From: Castanea sativa
Lineage: Eukaryota > Streptophyta > Magnoliopsida > Fagales > Fagaceae
Assembly (NCBI RefSeq): GCF_040712315.1
Contig: NC_134013.1
Coordinates: 18,077,001-18,141,000 of the forward strand
DNA: 64,000 nt
Direction of reading: 5' to 3'
Below are positions 21,681 to 35,164 of this stretch, one piece after another. Numbering within the stretch: the first letter of the stretch is position 1; each line of letters starts with the position of its first letter. Under the pieces are notes generated by a model, which ran no database searches, was not told where the DNA came from, and saw nothing but the letters and a program-made list of their open reading frames with translations. Both the position numbers and the translations under genes were made by a program.

Positions 21681-22682
21681 CTATCCATGCGCCGCCTGAA
21701 CAGTCACAACTGTATCCAAAGTGGCACGTATAGAGAAGTCGCTTGATGTAGACAATGAAGGATCCATGGCAGCTGTGGGGTCCACATTTGTCTCAGCAGA
21801 AGGATCATTGGAAGGAGGATGCCTAGATGCATCACCTATAGAAGACTCGACTCTAGGACGCTTAGAGCTAGCTTTCAATTGAGCAGCTCTTTGCCTAAGG
21901 AAGGTGGCACCTATAGGAGATATGATATGGACAAGCTCGGATGTGGGAAAGTCCTCTAATCCTAAATCCAAAAGAATCCTATGAATGAAAATTAGAAAGA
22001 ATAAACTATGTGATTTTGCACTACTCTTATGAACCTCAACTAAAGAGCTAATGAAAAGAGATGGAAAACTCATAAGAGCATCAGTGACGAGAGCATACAA
22101 GAACGCACATCCCTCAATGGGAATAGTACGAAGGTGAGAGATAGGCCAAATACTATGACAAGAAATCCGGAAAAACAAATAGTTGAGCTCTGTAAATTCA
22201 TGGGAAGTGATATGAGAATCAGTACCCCATCTAATGGAAGTACTAGTGATGAGTGGCATAATGTCATCAAGGGGAGGTGACTCTGTGTATGGGTACACAG
22301 GTTGCTCTATCAAAGGTACACCAAGAGCAGAGGCCACTACCTGAGGAGTAATGACATATTTTTCACCCTTTATCCAACTTTTCACAAAATGAATGTTGGA
22401 ATCATCGGAGTGGACAGAGAGGTTCGAGTAGAACCCTCTAATCAAAACAGCTGGAGGAGGATACTTGACATCTAAAAGTGGTAACCAACTCCTACGCTCA
22501 AAATTCCTATGCATCTCCCAATCAAGCTCATCAGGAATGACCCCACGCTCAGCCTAAACTAACTTAAAGATGTTCAGTTTCTCATAGGTTTCTTGACACT
22601 TAATGGTTCTAAACCTATCTCTTTGGAACTCAGGGCTAGAAGGAGTGGTGGTTTTCTTATTGGCTCTAGTCTTCCTAACCAT
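21681..22682 (-). pseudogene. Plant-transposon-domain ORF (Transposase_32-like) in the copia-like element
   Basis: An upstream ATG at 22682 (MVRKTRANKK...) leads into the frame; an in-frame TAG at 22554-22556 interrupts it, and the long open part is 21681-22514 (277 residues). It contains RSWLPLLDVKYPPPAVLIRGFYSNL, VVASALGVPL and CHSIWPISHLRTIPI, and the core recalls the family catalogued as putative plant transposon protein (Transposase_32). That family is often found inside LTR elements; its role is unknown. A Ser/Pro-rich tail follows. In active copia elements pol would lie here. Confidence 0.65.
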
Positions 22683-24047
22683 GATTTTAAGGGTTTAAAA
22701 AGAAAGGAAAGCAGAAAATAAAGAAAATACCAAGGGTCGATTGCATTAGAGAGGGTTAGAGTACAAAAATCTCAATAAATAACAATCTATATGATGCATG
22801 TAATGAATGCACATATGATGCATGCTCTAATGCATTGAAATTTGTTCAATTTTACTTTATAAACTATCAATTGACTTGAACATAAAGTTTTAGTCCAAAA
22901 ACCCCAAATTTGAAAAACCCAATTTCAAAAATTTAACCAAATTGGTCAATTAACCATCATACTAGTTAGAAAACATCATATAATGAGTTAATCTACCAAA
23001 AACACAAGTCAATTTCACCAATTTAAGCTCAATTGAATAAAATCCCCAATTTCACAAAATTCCAAGCCCTAGAAATTTTAATTTTCCTCAAATCACAAAA
23101 TTGATCAAATTAATGCATGAGGATCAAGTTTATATCATCTAAGAATAAAAGCCCATTGATAAAAAATGATTAAAAAAAATGAAATAAACAATAATCCCAA
23201 AAATGCTATGTTCGAATTTTTCAAAGAAAATACATGAAAATGCATCAAACATGTGATTTTATTGAAAAAGGAAGGGTATAAATGACTTTCCAATGCTTGA
23301 GGACAAAAACCTTGGAGAGATTTGAAGAAGAAAATGACAAAAAATCTTAAATTGGATCGGTCAAAGAGAGAAAGTGAGAAAAAGTGTTTGAAAAGTTTTG
23401 AAAAAGTGAAGAGCACGTGAGGAGATCCTTTTTTAAAACACTAACTTTTGAATTTCTATTGATCGAAATTGAGCTTCGATTGATCAAAAAATAGATTCGA
23501 TTGATCGAGCATCAATCGAGCACCGATCGAGCCAGGCAGATTCAAACCAAAATTTTAAGCGCATTTTCGATCGGTCGAGCAATAGATTCGATGGATCGAA
23601 AATCTGGAAATTTGAAAATTTTTGAAAAACAAAGGAAGTTTTATGCAGAAACCACTCAGACCACTTTATTTCATGAATGAAATGCATGAGTATGAGTTTA
23701 AAAGTTTTTCAAAAACACTTGAATTCAACCTAGATCTTCCAAAAACAAGATGTTCACACTTTTGTCCCCAAAACAAAAAGATTAAAGATATTTTGCATAA
23801 AAAAACAAGGAACACATAATCTTGGATGGCCAATACAAATTCACACACAGTTTCATGTACTAAGTTTAGCAAAGAATAACTTGTATAATGTATGTAACTA
23901 GTAATAGCATGAGATACATGTAAGGTGATATGTAGATAGTAATCAATTACAATTTCTACATTATTCATCACATAAGTTTGAAAGAGACTATTACCGAAAG
24001 AGTTACATCATATAACTCTCACATCTCCTAGAGAACAAGCTTGCAAT
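22683..24047. other. Non-coding internal region of the copia-like element
   Basis: AT-rich, with short artefactual frames. At 23459-23605 several CGATTGATCGAG and ATCGAGC motifs occur close together, similar to those in the element's LTRs. Confidence 0.4.
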
Positions 24048-25044
24048 TGATAGGCCAAGAATGTATTGACCTCTTGTGATAAATTAATTGATTAATTAGC
24101 CAAGTGAATTAATTAATCCAATTAACATGTAAAACGCATGGTAGTACAAACAAATCACCAATTAAGTTAATATGTAGCGGAAAAAAAAGTTGACACGGTG
24201 ATTTTTTTACGAATGAGAAAAACCTCCAAGGTAATTCCATCATGAGATTTTAAGGTCACCACTTCCAAAAATCCACTATTATCACAACAAGCAGTTACAA
24301 GTAAATGAATCACAGTACCTTATACCAACTTACAGTTGAACCCTACACAATTGGACTTGTTCTGTAGTGATAATCTCTTCTTTTCAATGCACGGCTCCCA
24401 GTACGTGACTAACCAATTAATGAGGATCTTAGTACGCGACTTAATCACCAACTTGAGAAAGATGTTGGCTACAAAGTTCTTCAGTTCATCAACACAATGA
24501 AAATCATGAAGCTCCTTGGTCACAAAACCCAACGACGTACAAACGCAGCAGTTTCTTCAAGAGAAAGATGAATTAGGGAAAATTCTATCTTCGGTCACGA
24601 TTTGCATGAACAAAATTTTGCTTCACACTCGCGCCACCTTTGACGGCCCTTAAAATAATTCTTATATATGTTTAGGGTTGTGAGAAAAGAAAACCTAAAT
24701 ATGTACACACGGATTGGAGTGAAATCAGATCTGAAAAGCTGATTTTCATAAATCTTGATAGGTAGGGTATCTATCGAGCAGCTCTTGAGTATCGGGCTAA
24801 ATAAGCCTTTTAAACCTCGATAGATGCTTCCGGTCGAGCTAGCTGTCGAGCTTTAAAATCCAGCACTTCTTCATTTGATTCTTGGACAGATTTGTATGGC
24901 TTCAATACTTGGACTTGAATCTTGGTCCTTGAAGTATTGAACATATCCTAGATCTACCCAATTACAAGTAAAGTGCGTTTTGTCATAGGAATAGCCAATT
25001 CTAAATGACATATGTTCCTAACATCATTCACATATATCCTAACA
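24048..25044 (-). repeat. Solo LTR inside the copia-like element
   Basis: On the minus strand it begins TGTTAGGATATATG and ends GGCCTATCA; flanks GCAAT (24043-24047) and GTAAT (25045-25049) agree at 4 of 5 bases. At 997 bp with no coding sequence it is a solo LTR. The boundaries are the best of two candidates; an alternative right end lies at 25023. Confidence 0.55.
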
Positions 25045-25049
25045 GTAAT

Positions 25050-25821
25050 CATGTAAGTTTCTTTTTATTTTGCCTCATAATCTACACACTATTTTTATTT
25101 CATTGTTAAACTGATATTTAAGCCAGATAATTTACACACTAATTTTATTTATTTGTGTCATCTTTATTATAGTCCAATAATGTATACACCAATTTTATTA
25201 TTAATCCGAGGTTGCACTTTATGTTCTTTTTGTGCATGTGCTACACTATCTCGAGCACAAAATCTTATGATACGCACTAAGGTGTTCATGATTGGTTAGT
25301 AAACAATGGTGATTTATTCCTTTCTTATTAAGTTCTAGTCCTAACAATCAAAAGCACGTGATTTCAAAATTAAAATCATGAGATCAAAAACTATAAACAA
25401 CTTCTACACAACATGCACTACATAGCTAAAACTAATAAAGTGCAATAAAATAAACTCATCCAAGCTAAACAAGGTACACAAGCATGTTATGTAAAGATAA
25501 TAGACCAACCTTGATTACAAATCCAAGATTTATGATACAAAACACATTTTTCTCTAGCTAAACAAGGTACACAAGCATGAAATGCATGAATGTAATGCAA
25601 TGCAAATCCTAAAAACAACAAGAAAACAAAACAACAAAAGAAGAATGGTCACAAAGAGTATTGAGATGAAGCACAAGGATCACGTAAAAAATACTCAATT
25701 AGATTGAGCTTTTTGCATCCAAAACTTCTTAGATGCAACTCTAATTCTGGAGTTATTATTCACATTAGAATGATGAGCAACTTCAGGATTTGTATAAAGG
25801 TTTAAAGCCTTTACCAATTCA
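25050..25821. other. Non-coding stretch between gag and the solo LTR
   Basis: AT-rich, with two copies of a CTAGCTAAACAAGGTACACAAGCATG-like block (about 25457 and 25552). No pol motif seen on either strand. Confidence 0.4.
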
Positions 25822-27497
25822 CTAATAAGTACCATAGGATCTTGTGCTTGAGGCATTCAACTTGAAACAGTTTGGGCAAGTATGCCCATCCTTTCCACAA
25901 AAATGACAAACCCAAAGAGGTCTATCATGCTTCTTATTCTTAGGGAGGTTAGAATTCTTAGGCTTAGACTCTTTAAGATTAACCCTAATCTTCCTAGGAG
26001 GTGATGTTACTTCTACGGGTTTAACAGTCTCACTCTTGGGGGGTTCAGAAGAAGAAACAAAGTTTGTGGAATGAGTTTCAAACACTAGGATACTATCAAC
26101 AAAAACTAGACCAGTTTTGTCTAAGGAAGACTTCTGAACACTCAATATATGATCAAGTTTAGAACTAGCAGACCTATCTGTTTATTCTCTAGCAACAGAT
26201 AATTCTAGTTCCAAGTTCTTAATCTTATCAAGCAACAACATGTTTTCAGTCTTCACCTTATCAATCAAAGTATTAGCATCAAGAAATTTCAACAACAAAT
26301 TTTTCTTATCAAGTTCAAGAGAGACAATTTTCTTTAAACTTAAGTCAACATTCATTGCATCCTTTTGCTGCAACCTTGCATAGCTTATTGAAAGTTTTTT
26401 GTAAATCAGCATATTCAAAGAGTTCCCCATCAAAAGGGTTCTCTTCAAAGACAACACTTTCATCAACTACAGTAGTAGCTGTGAAAGCATTGAAGTTTTA
26501 TCTTCATCATTACCAGACTCGTGATCAGAAAATTCATCATCACTAAGGGTTATACCCATAGCTTTACCCTTTGATCTTAAGAATGTAGGACATTCTGATT
26601 TCACATAACCATACTCTTGACAACCAAAACATTGTTGACCTAGAGAGTTACTAGAGGTTTGACCAACTTTCTCTTTTGATTTATCAGTATTATTAACCTT
26701 AGTTGGTTCATTCCTCTTAAAGTTTCTGGGTTCAGCATTGTTTTTACCTCTTGCCCTTCTGTTGTTGTTCCTAAGAAAGTTTCTAAAGTTCTTGGCAAGA
26801 TATGCAATCTTTGTAGAAGAGAATTCATCATCAAATTCATTCTCATCAACGTCATCAATTGACTTAAAAGCCATTGATTTGGATTTGTTTGTCTTGGGTA
26901 GGTCTAACTCATAGGACTGGGGAGATCCTACAAGCTTATCAACAGGGATGGATCCACATCCTTGCTTTTAGTAATGGTAGTCACTTTGGGTCTAAAGTCC
27001 TTAGTCAAGGATCTAAGTATCTTCCTAACAATCTTAGGTTGATCATAAATTTCACCCAAATTATAAGCAGAGTTAACAATATCATTAAGTTTAGCATAGA
27101 ATTTATAAAAACATTCATCATCAAACATTCTAATGCTTTCAAATCTAGTAGCTAACTGTTGCAATTTATTAATCTTAGCTACCTTTGTGCCTTCATGCAC
27201 AGTTTGGAGAATATTTCATGTAGTATAAGCAACTTCAACATTTGAGATTCTCTTGAATTCCTCCATAAAAACAGTATAAAAAATAGCATTCATGGCTTTA
27301 CTATTAAAAGCGGCTGCTTCTTTTTGAGAAGTTGACCACTCGCTTACAGGAGTAGTCAATTTCTTCCATCCGTATTCAATGGAGTTCCAAACGCTCTCAT
27401 CAATAGATTTCAAGAATGCTTTCATCCTTACTTTCCATGAGGCATAGTTGTTCCCATCAAAGTGAGGTAGGATCACAAGAGAGTGACCGTGTTCCAT
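25822..27497 (-). pseudogene. copia-type gag with two zinc knuckles
   Basis: The start at 27497 gives LPHFDGNNYASWKVRMKAFL, the hallmark opening of plant copia gag. It continues in frames 26928-27200, 26467-26874, 26182-26466 and 25822-26145. The first knuckle reads CFGCQEYGYVKSEC, with Tyr where His should bind zinc; the second reads CHFCGKDGHTCPNC and is intact (CX2CX4HX4C). Several stops and shifts separate the pieces. Protease, which should follow, is absent. Confidence 0.8.
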
Positions 27498-27556
27498 GAC
27501 AATAGGGGTTAAAGATCAAGTCTTAGATTAAAAAATTTAAACACTAGAGCTAACCC

Positions 27557-27568
27557 GCTCTGATACCA
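27557..27568 (-). other. Primer-binding site for initiator-Met tRNA
   Basis: TGGTATCAGAGC on the minus strand, three bases after the 5' LTR. It is complementary to the 3' end of initiator Met tRNA, as in most plant copia elements. Confidence 0.85.
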
Positions 27569-27570
27569 CT

Positions 27571-28431
27571 TGTAAATTTTTTAGACCCCTTAAATACAAG
27601 TTTTTTAACCTAGTTATTTAGTCAATTGATTACTTAGATAAATTAATCAATTCTAGATTAACAAATTCAAATCATATCATGTAAATAATGCAAAAATATA
27701 AAGAACACAATGATATGATAACCCTGGAAAACCTAACCGATAAAAAACCTAGGGAGGATTTAACCTAGCTATCATTAAGGTAAAAAACAGATCCACTGTG
27801 AAAGAATTAAAGTTTTTACAATAGAACTTAGACTACTAACATCCTATTGCTACATTGTGTAGAAAACTTACTACCACAACCACGTGACAGTTCCGAGTTC
27901 ACAACTACTTCTTTCCTTGATCTATTGCAACCACAAGTTCACCTACTTGTGGCTTTGAGACTCCACTTAAAGGTTTCGGATCTTCTTTAAGCAGCAACTG
28001 AAGCAATCATCAAGCTCTTGATGCGAATCTTGATCTTGATAATCCTATGTGTGTATATGAAGGTAAACACCTCTAGATCTCACAAAAGATTCAACACACA
28101 ACACTTAAAAGACCTCTAAAACGTAGATAGAGTTTTTTCTTTTATATGTGAAGTAAAACACTTAACCCTACACGTCAAACGGGCTTGGGCTGAATTGAAA
28201 TTTCTGTAGAAAAATAAATCTACAAGTGGTTCGATCGATTGAGTCTAATGTTCAATCGATCGAGCCTTGTAGATTTTGTCCAATAAATCCTGCAATCACT
28301 TGATTTCAATTTTACAATTAAACACACTTTGATTAAGTCTAAACCTAGACTCTATGTTTTGATCATGGTTTGTCAACACAATACATATTGAAGTTCTAAT
28401 ACATTAGTCTCTAAGGTCTTAGAACCTAACA
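27571..28431 (-). repeat. 5' LTR of the non-autonomous copia-like element
   Basis: 861 bp with TGTAAA...CTAACA ends on the plus strand. Contains an ATCGATTGAG / CAATCGATCGAG inverted pair near 28240. Confidence 0.8.
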
Positions 28432-28436
28432 ATTAC

Positions 28437-28771
28437 AATTAAGGTGAAAAATTAATGTATTAGTAGATTGAGAGATAGTTTGGTGGTCAATACACATTAG
28501 GAAATGTCAAAACATAAGTTTCATAAGTATAATTTGAATTAGGCTTATGAATGGAATTACACATGAATTTCTTTAGTTTTCTACCACTATACTATGAAAA
28601 AAAAGTATCTTCTCTTACAATATGTGTGATCTACATGTGTGAGACCCACACATGTGGTGAGAGAGATGTTTTATAAAATTGTCTCATAAGATAATTTTTC
28701 TTATATTATACCCTTAAGCGAAGGTATGATACAAATGACATTGTTTTTCTAAAATATTACTAAAATGCATA
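28437..28771. other. 3' flank of GLR-1
   Basis: No gene. A hairpin-capable inversion ACATGTGTGAGACCCACACATGT lies at 28632-28654. AATAAA-type signals for GLR-1 were not clearly placed. Confidence 0.4.
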
Positions 28772-29471
28772 TCAACAATTTTCATGAGCTATTTCTAAGG
28801 TTATTGTTCCCTCTAGATTTGGGCAGCTCATTAGCTCAATAGCCAGCGCTAATTGAGATGCTTCACTATTTGGACTGGGATCACCATATTCTCTAGGAGG
28901 CGTTTCTGAAGCTCCACGACAAGCAAAGGGGGGTTCACCCTGTGTTGAATAGCTTGATGGACTTTGCAGGTAGTTACTATTTGGTGAGGCTTCACTTGCT
29001 CCTATAACATGAACACTATTAATGCCACTTCCGTCTTGTAATGCTCTCTTTCTAAAAGTATGGGAATTGAGGTCTTTTCTATCAAAGATTCTTAAGGTAT
29101 TATGAATTCTTCTCCATATTGAGCCTTCTGAATGAAAGTGGATCAAGATTTGTTGCCTTTCCTTGTAAAGGAACATAGACATGGAGATGGTGAGAGCTAA
29201 TAAGGAAGCAACCCCAGCAATGAGAAATAGGCCCCAAAAGCTAGCAAGGCTAAGACTAGCAGAAGAAACTTGGTTATTAGAGTTTGTACAATTGTTTTGT
29301 TTTTCTAGCCATGCATTCTCAATCTCTTTCATTTTCTCTCCTTCTGTTACATTTAAGACTGCCCTTGACACATCAGATACTAGAGGCGAACCTATTGGGA
29401 AGACCTGCAAGTCATTAAAAAAATCAATATGAGAAACTATACACTTACTTAAGCGCACACACGGACACATA

Positions 29472-29520
<49 letters not shown>

Positions 29521-32500
29521 AAAGCCAAAACCATCAGTTTTGAATATTGATTCAACCATGGTATACTTGCAATATTGACCGAGAAAAAGTTTCATGTAAG
29601 GAATTTCAAAAATAGCTGCATCTATACCTCCATTTGCACCTCCTTTTGACAAAAGTTCATCACATTCCTCTGCAGAATCATATGCCTTAAGTTTAGTTTT
29701 ATCAAACTTCAAATCTTGTAAGATTCCCAAAACAAAAGATCCTTCTTTGTAGCCAACATACTCCCCATTCTTAATAAGTTGGTTAATATCAATAACAGTC
29801 GGTTGCAGTTGTTGAACTGTTAAGAGTGATGTTAAACTTGCAGTGTAACTTTGAGTGAGTATAAGCACCACAAAAATCCATATGACCACCACAAACCTTG
29901 CCAAGTTGCTTACCACTGTCTCCCCTGTAAATTAAATTGAAAAGATTTCTAGAAGATAATGTAATTGCATCATAAATAACAAGCTTTTGTAATATTTGAG
30001 ATGTAAATCATTCAAATATATTATTATCTTTTTAACTTATGATAGAGAATTCAAGGAATCTTCAGTAGTAATATAGACAAAGTTTTACTCTAAATTGTAT
30101 TGAAGTAGATCTTGGTAATTGAAATGACCATACACATTTACTTTTGTAGATAATTTATTAAATTATTTTACCAAGTCATATGATTTTTAAATAATTTATT
30201 TAACTATATGTACAAGTGAATATTCATTTGAGTAGTTTTGTTGGACTAGCCTTTCTCTTAGTTTGATGGAAAATTATGTCTGTATTAATACAAGTTAGAA
30301 GTCATTAACTCCAGTCAATGAAGCAATAACTTAGAGGGTTTCTCCGTTGGTTTTGGAACCAATTAGTATCTTGGTCTATTGATAGAAGACAATTATCAGG
30401 AGTGAACGTCATAGATTGAAACTTGAAACTCTCCCTTAAAAAAACAAAGAAGTGGAAGAGTATTGTTTTTGTTGTAATATAGATTACAAGCTATTGAGTC
30501 CCATGCATGATGTGAGAATTTTAAAGGTTTCTTTATTGGTTCGGAATCCTATCAATTAGAAGACTAGCAAAGAAGTGCATTAAGCCTACAAAGACTTTAA
30601 CTAAGCATTGTGTGGTAGTTTGAGAGCACTTGGACCAAGATGGTGTTTGTGTATTGCAGAGGTGCTTGTCTATGTGAAATAAGTTTCTAGAGTTATGACA
30701 AAAACTTACGTTGTGCAAACACCATGGTAGAGAAAGAGTACCATAAGCTTGTCCCAATTTGATGTGAGGGAGGTCCCCGAAAATCATCGTTTATTCGGTG
30801 TTCAAGAACCCAGACTATAAAGCCGATGAAGATGAAGAAACACCCGCTTGTCATCCAAAGGTCCCAACTTAAAGGCTTCAAAAACACCCAAGCATTTTTG
30901 TTCCCACTGTCCTTGATTGGCACTACTAAGGATACTCCAGATTCCGTGTATGGCAATGTGAAGTCAACAAAGTTAGACCTGTTTGCTATGATGGTTGTAT
31001 CTCCTACCACAGCATCAAAATTCTGTCAAGTAAAATATTAATTACTTAGAACATTTTCATTAGTATGATAGCTTTAGTAGTACAGTAGCAGAATTTTCAG
31101 TTAATTTCTTATTGAATAGCATAAGCAATTCTGGACAAGATTTCTTAGTTTGGAGAGAAATCCTTGAAACTACTCCTGTATCCTTTACTGAATGTGAATT
31201 TTGAAAATCTAACATTAAAAATGCATGTTCTTTATATTCTTAGTATAGATATCAAAATTTATTCAAATCAGATGTTTACTATTCGAACAATAATATGCAA
31301 TAATGTTAAATCACAAAAACTTGAAATTTAAATATTTAATTGATGACATAGATATTGATTTTTGATTTTCTTAAAATTTTGTAAGTATAACAGTTATAAT
31401 AAGAACATGTAATACAACGATTAAATTTTCAAAATTTACATCTAATTAAAATATAATAAGATGAAGATTTTTACCGACCCCAAGGTATACTTGGTAGACC
31501 ATATCATCATAACTACCAGCGCTTCCACCACTTGAATTTGCAAAGGGAATGAATTCGTAGCTAACGGCATATGGTAATGTTTCCATGACAGCGTTGAAGA
31601 CTTCTATGCAGTAGCCTGTTACCTGTGCTCTGTTGTTGCTAGGATCATATGTCACCTTAACAAATTCAGTAAAACCATCCTTCATTGGAACTCCTATTTT
31701 CAACTTTTTCCCATTTGTTGGAACCTCCCAACCTTTTGGAACGACAATTGAATCACCTGGCCATATAATAGGTCCTAGATTTTTCATTGAAGTAGAGTAT
31801 GTGCTTGAGTTCCTCGAATTCAATTTATTCCTTGTAAGTCCATTTTTCGGAGTCCAGAATGCAACCCCTCTTTCTCCATTACCATTCACATTAATTATAT
31901 TGAAAGTTGATGATTGTGATTGCCCATTAACAAGATTGAAATCTCCTGCTAGGCCTTTAAATTTGATACCCAATAATGCTTCACGAAGTTTTGGACCATT
32001 TTGAGAGACCCCAATAGCTTCAAGTTCAGTTAAGTTGCTTGAAGCATTTGTCTTTTCAAAGTAAAAGTTTGCGGTCCCAACCTTCTCTACTGCCCTCGCT
32101 AGTGCTGAAGCAGCATCGTAGGCCCATAGTCCTATAACAGTCAATTCAGTATTCAAAATGGCTAGATTGTCTGCTTGGAATTTCCTTTTCCATCGAGCTG
32201 TAAAATTTTCAAGCTCTTTAGTTTCTGGAAGATAAGTCTTTACACCCAATACCCCTTGCATTGAGTTGAGGACTGATCGTTCTATCAAACTTAAAGAGTT
32301 GGTTATCACATTGGTTGTTATCCAAACATAACCTTCACTCATCATTCCAATCTCTTTTGCCTTGTTGAAAAGCCTAGAACTGAGATTGGTTGACATGTGC
32401 ACAATAAAGACTCTTGTTTGCATTGTCATTAACTTATAAAGTTCTTCACCAATTTCGTCATCTGAGGCCAATGGAGGAATGGGACTTCGATAAGGGACAC

Positions 32501-35124
32501 GCGCATCAACATTTTGCAAGGCATCAACCAAGAAGGGTATCATACCTTCCCCGAATTCATTGTCTACATAGATTGGCACGGCCTCTCTCCATCCAAAGGC
32601 CTGAACAATTGCACTTATAACTTTCACTTGAGATGTGTCATTTTGAGCTACTTGAAAAAAGTATGGACTCCGAAGGGAGGTAAGAGAAGGGCTTGTTGCC
32701 GAAAATGATACAATGGGTACCTGGGCTTTCTCACCGAGATCAATCACAAAGTTGGCTTGCATTGAGTTTTGTGGACCTATGATGGCTTGCACTTTTACAT
32801 TTCTAATTAGGTCTAGAGCTATGTTCCAAAAACAAAGATAAATTTGATTTATTGTCCATTTAGCCTCAAAATAAAACGAAGTTTAAAAAAATTAAGATAA
32901 AATTTAGTACTAAACAATGGAAAACTTTAGCAATTAGAATGTGATAATATGATTAACATCACCTTCTAAAATGGGCTTAAACCCATTTTACTTTTCTAAT
33001 ACAATACTTTACTTTGTGCACACCTATTACTTGTTTAACACTCTCATGCCTGAATATAAAAGATGTCTATTTTACAAGTGCAGATACGCAGAAGTATACA
33101 GATTATTCCTATTTTCTCTTTTTCTTTATTTTATCAACATAAAACATTAAAAAAAAAAATTGTATGATTATATATATAAACAATTAAGAGATACTTCAAA
33201 CATGAGTATACTGATGTCGTTAATGTATAATTGGATTATAACAAATGATATCAACCCATTATGAATCACTGAATAAGTAGAAAAGGATTATATATTTTAT
33301 ATTTTAACAAAAAAATTTTGGAGGGCTGTGGCAATGATATAGTAAGTTATAATATAAAAAAAATGGATGATTCAATTAGTCAATTTACTTTTTTTTTTTT
33401 AAAAAAGGATAAAGTTCAATTGATTTTATTGGTTTAAAATTTTATTGCAAATCAAATACAATAAAAATGCTAACTAAAAAACTGATGTGGGATAAACACT
33501 AATATAACCTCTCCCATCATTCCCTTTCATATAGAAAACAAGGAAGAAAATAAAAAGGAAAAGAAAGTAGTTAAATTAAAAATTTTAGCACACTCAAATC
33601 AGATCAAGATTCTTTAAAGTTCTTTATAGGCTATAATCTTAAATGTGAACTCTTCATGCTACTTCTAATTTATAGTTTGAAAGATAGAATTCAAATTCTA
33701 AGGAAACATAAGAAAAATGTTATAATTCAAAAAAAAAAAAAAAAAAGAGTAAGAGATTTGGAAATACAGTATAGGAACATTCACATCAATTTGTGTAAAA
33801 ACTATTTTGTCTGTTTTAGAATAAAAACTTACATTTTTTATTTTATCTAACTACTTTTTCAAACACCCACATAATTAATATTATCTCTATTAATCTAAAC
33901 TCTATTTAATTAAAATATCAATTTCTCTTATCGTTTAACCATTTCTCTCTCACAACACAACCACCATTCATCATTTTCCTTTATTCTCAAAAAACATAAA
34001 TAAAGAATAAAAATTAAAATAACAAGCTACAATGCTTGTGTATATTTGCACAAGCACCATAACAAATTTTTATTTTGCATAATGAATGCATAATCTGATG
34101 TGAGAAAATTTTGGGTTTTGCAGCATATTTTAACCCTTATGCTATTTTATACAATCTGATACAAATTCTCTAAGTTGGGTTTTAAATATTTTTAAAATTC
34201 AGCAACATGGAACTGAATTGCATTGATTGTCTGTTAAGCGTTTTGTTTTCTTTGTTAAGAGAAGGAGATGGGTATCACAATATAGTTGTCTTTATCTCTG
34301 TTACAACTTGTCTCTCGCCAGATGATTCTTTGAAGTCCATTATAAAACTGAATGTACTTACTGTTATAATTATTACTTATTTTTTCGTAGTTGTCTCAGC
34401 CTCGAGATCATAGCTGGTTTCCCTCGATCACCTTAAATTTATGCTATGACCAAGTCGAATATTTAGGTCAACTTCAAGAACAATCTTCTAATTTAATAAT
34501 TTATGATATTGGTTTTTCCGCTTTTGGTATGTAGTTTTTTTTTTTTTTTGAGAAAGTTTTTGGTATTTAGTTGAATTGTATAATCGCAGGTGTACCAAAA
34601 TTTTCTTCAAAAAAGAGATATTAGGTTACTCATAGGGACAAAGTTTGGCTCCGAAACACGTTTTAAGCTATAAATTTCAACTCGCCTCACTTAATCCAAT
34701 TAACTAAAAGTAAGTTATGTGCATCTAATTTTGCAAGAAAATGACGCATATCATCTTCCTTTTTAGTATTGAAGCTTAAAACTTCAAACATGTTTATAAC
34801 TAGACGTTATCCTAAAAATTATTTAGGTTCTTGCTATATTCTAATTCTGGGAAGTCTCAACTTTTACTTCCAAAAATCCTGTCCTCCCATCCATACAACA
34901 AGACAATTGACAATGAACGCCTACAGATATAGTACTTCTCTGAATCTTTGATAGTAGAAAAACAACGTAAGCTCTATCTAAAATGTGCTTGAGGTGAGAA
35001 AGTCTTAAGTTCTTAGATATTCATAAATTTTAATCTCATTAATCCATAGGGGTTCCAATTAATCCAATAAGAAGAAAACATCAAGAAGTGACTAGTCAGT
35101 GGAGAAAAAAAAAACAGAAGATTT

Positions 35125-35164
<40 letters not shown>

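Larger units (their letters stand above)
20156..28431 (-). mobile_element. Non-autonomous copia-like LTR element with gag and a plant-transposon-domain ORF
   Basis: LTRs of 870 and 861 bp bound the element, with ACTAC (20151-20155) and ATTAC (28432-28436) as a 4-of-5 target duplication. On the minus strand the order is 5' LTR, initiator-Met-type primer site, gag with two zinc knuckles, an AT-rich stretch interrupted by a solo LTR, an ORF like the 'putative plant transposon protein' family, a polypurine tract and the 3' LTR. No protease, integrase, RT or RNase H was seen, so mobility would need a helper. LTR copies differ at many sites, so it is not recent. Confidence 0.8.

Noticed and set aside
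27557..27568. tRNA gene signal at the Met-tRNA match
   Set aside because: Only a 12-base complement next to an LTR; no cloverleaf. It is a primer-binding site, as at 49296.
31633..32004. A 123-residue plus-strand frame in GLR-1 exon 2
   Set aside because: Antisense shadow of a conserved ligand-binding region.
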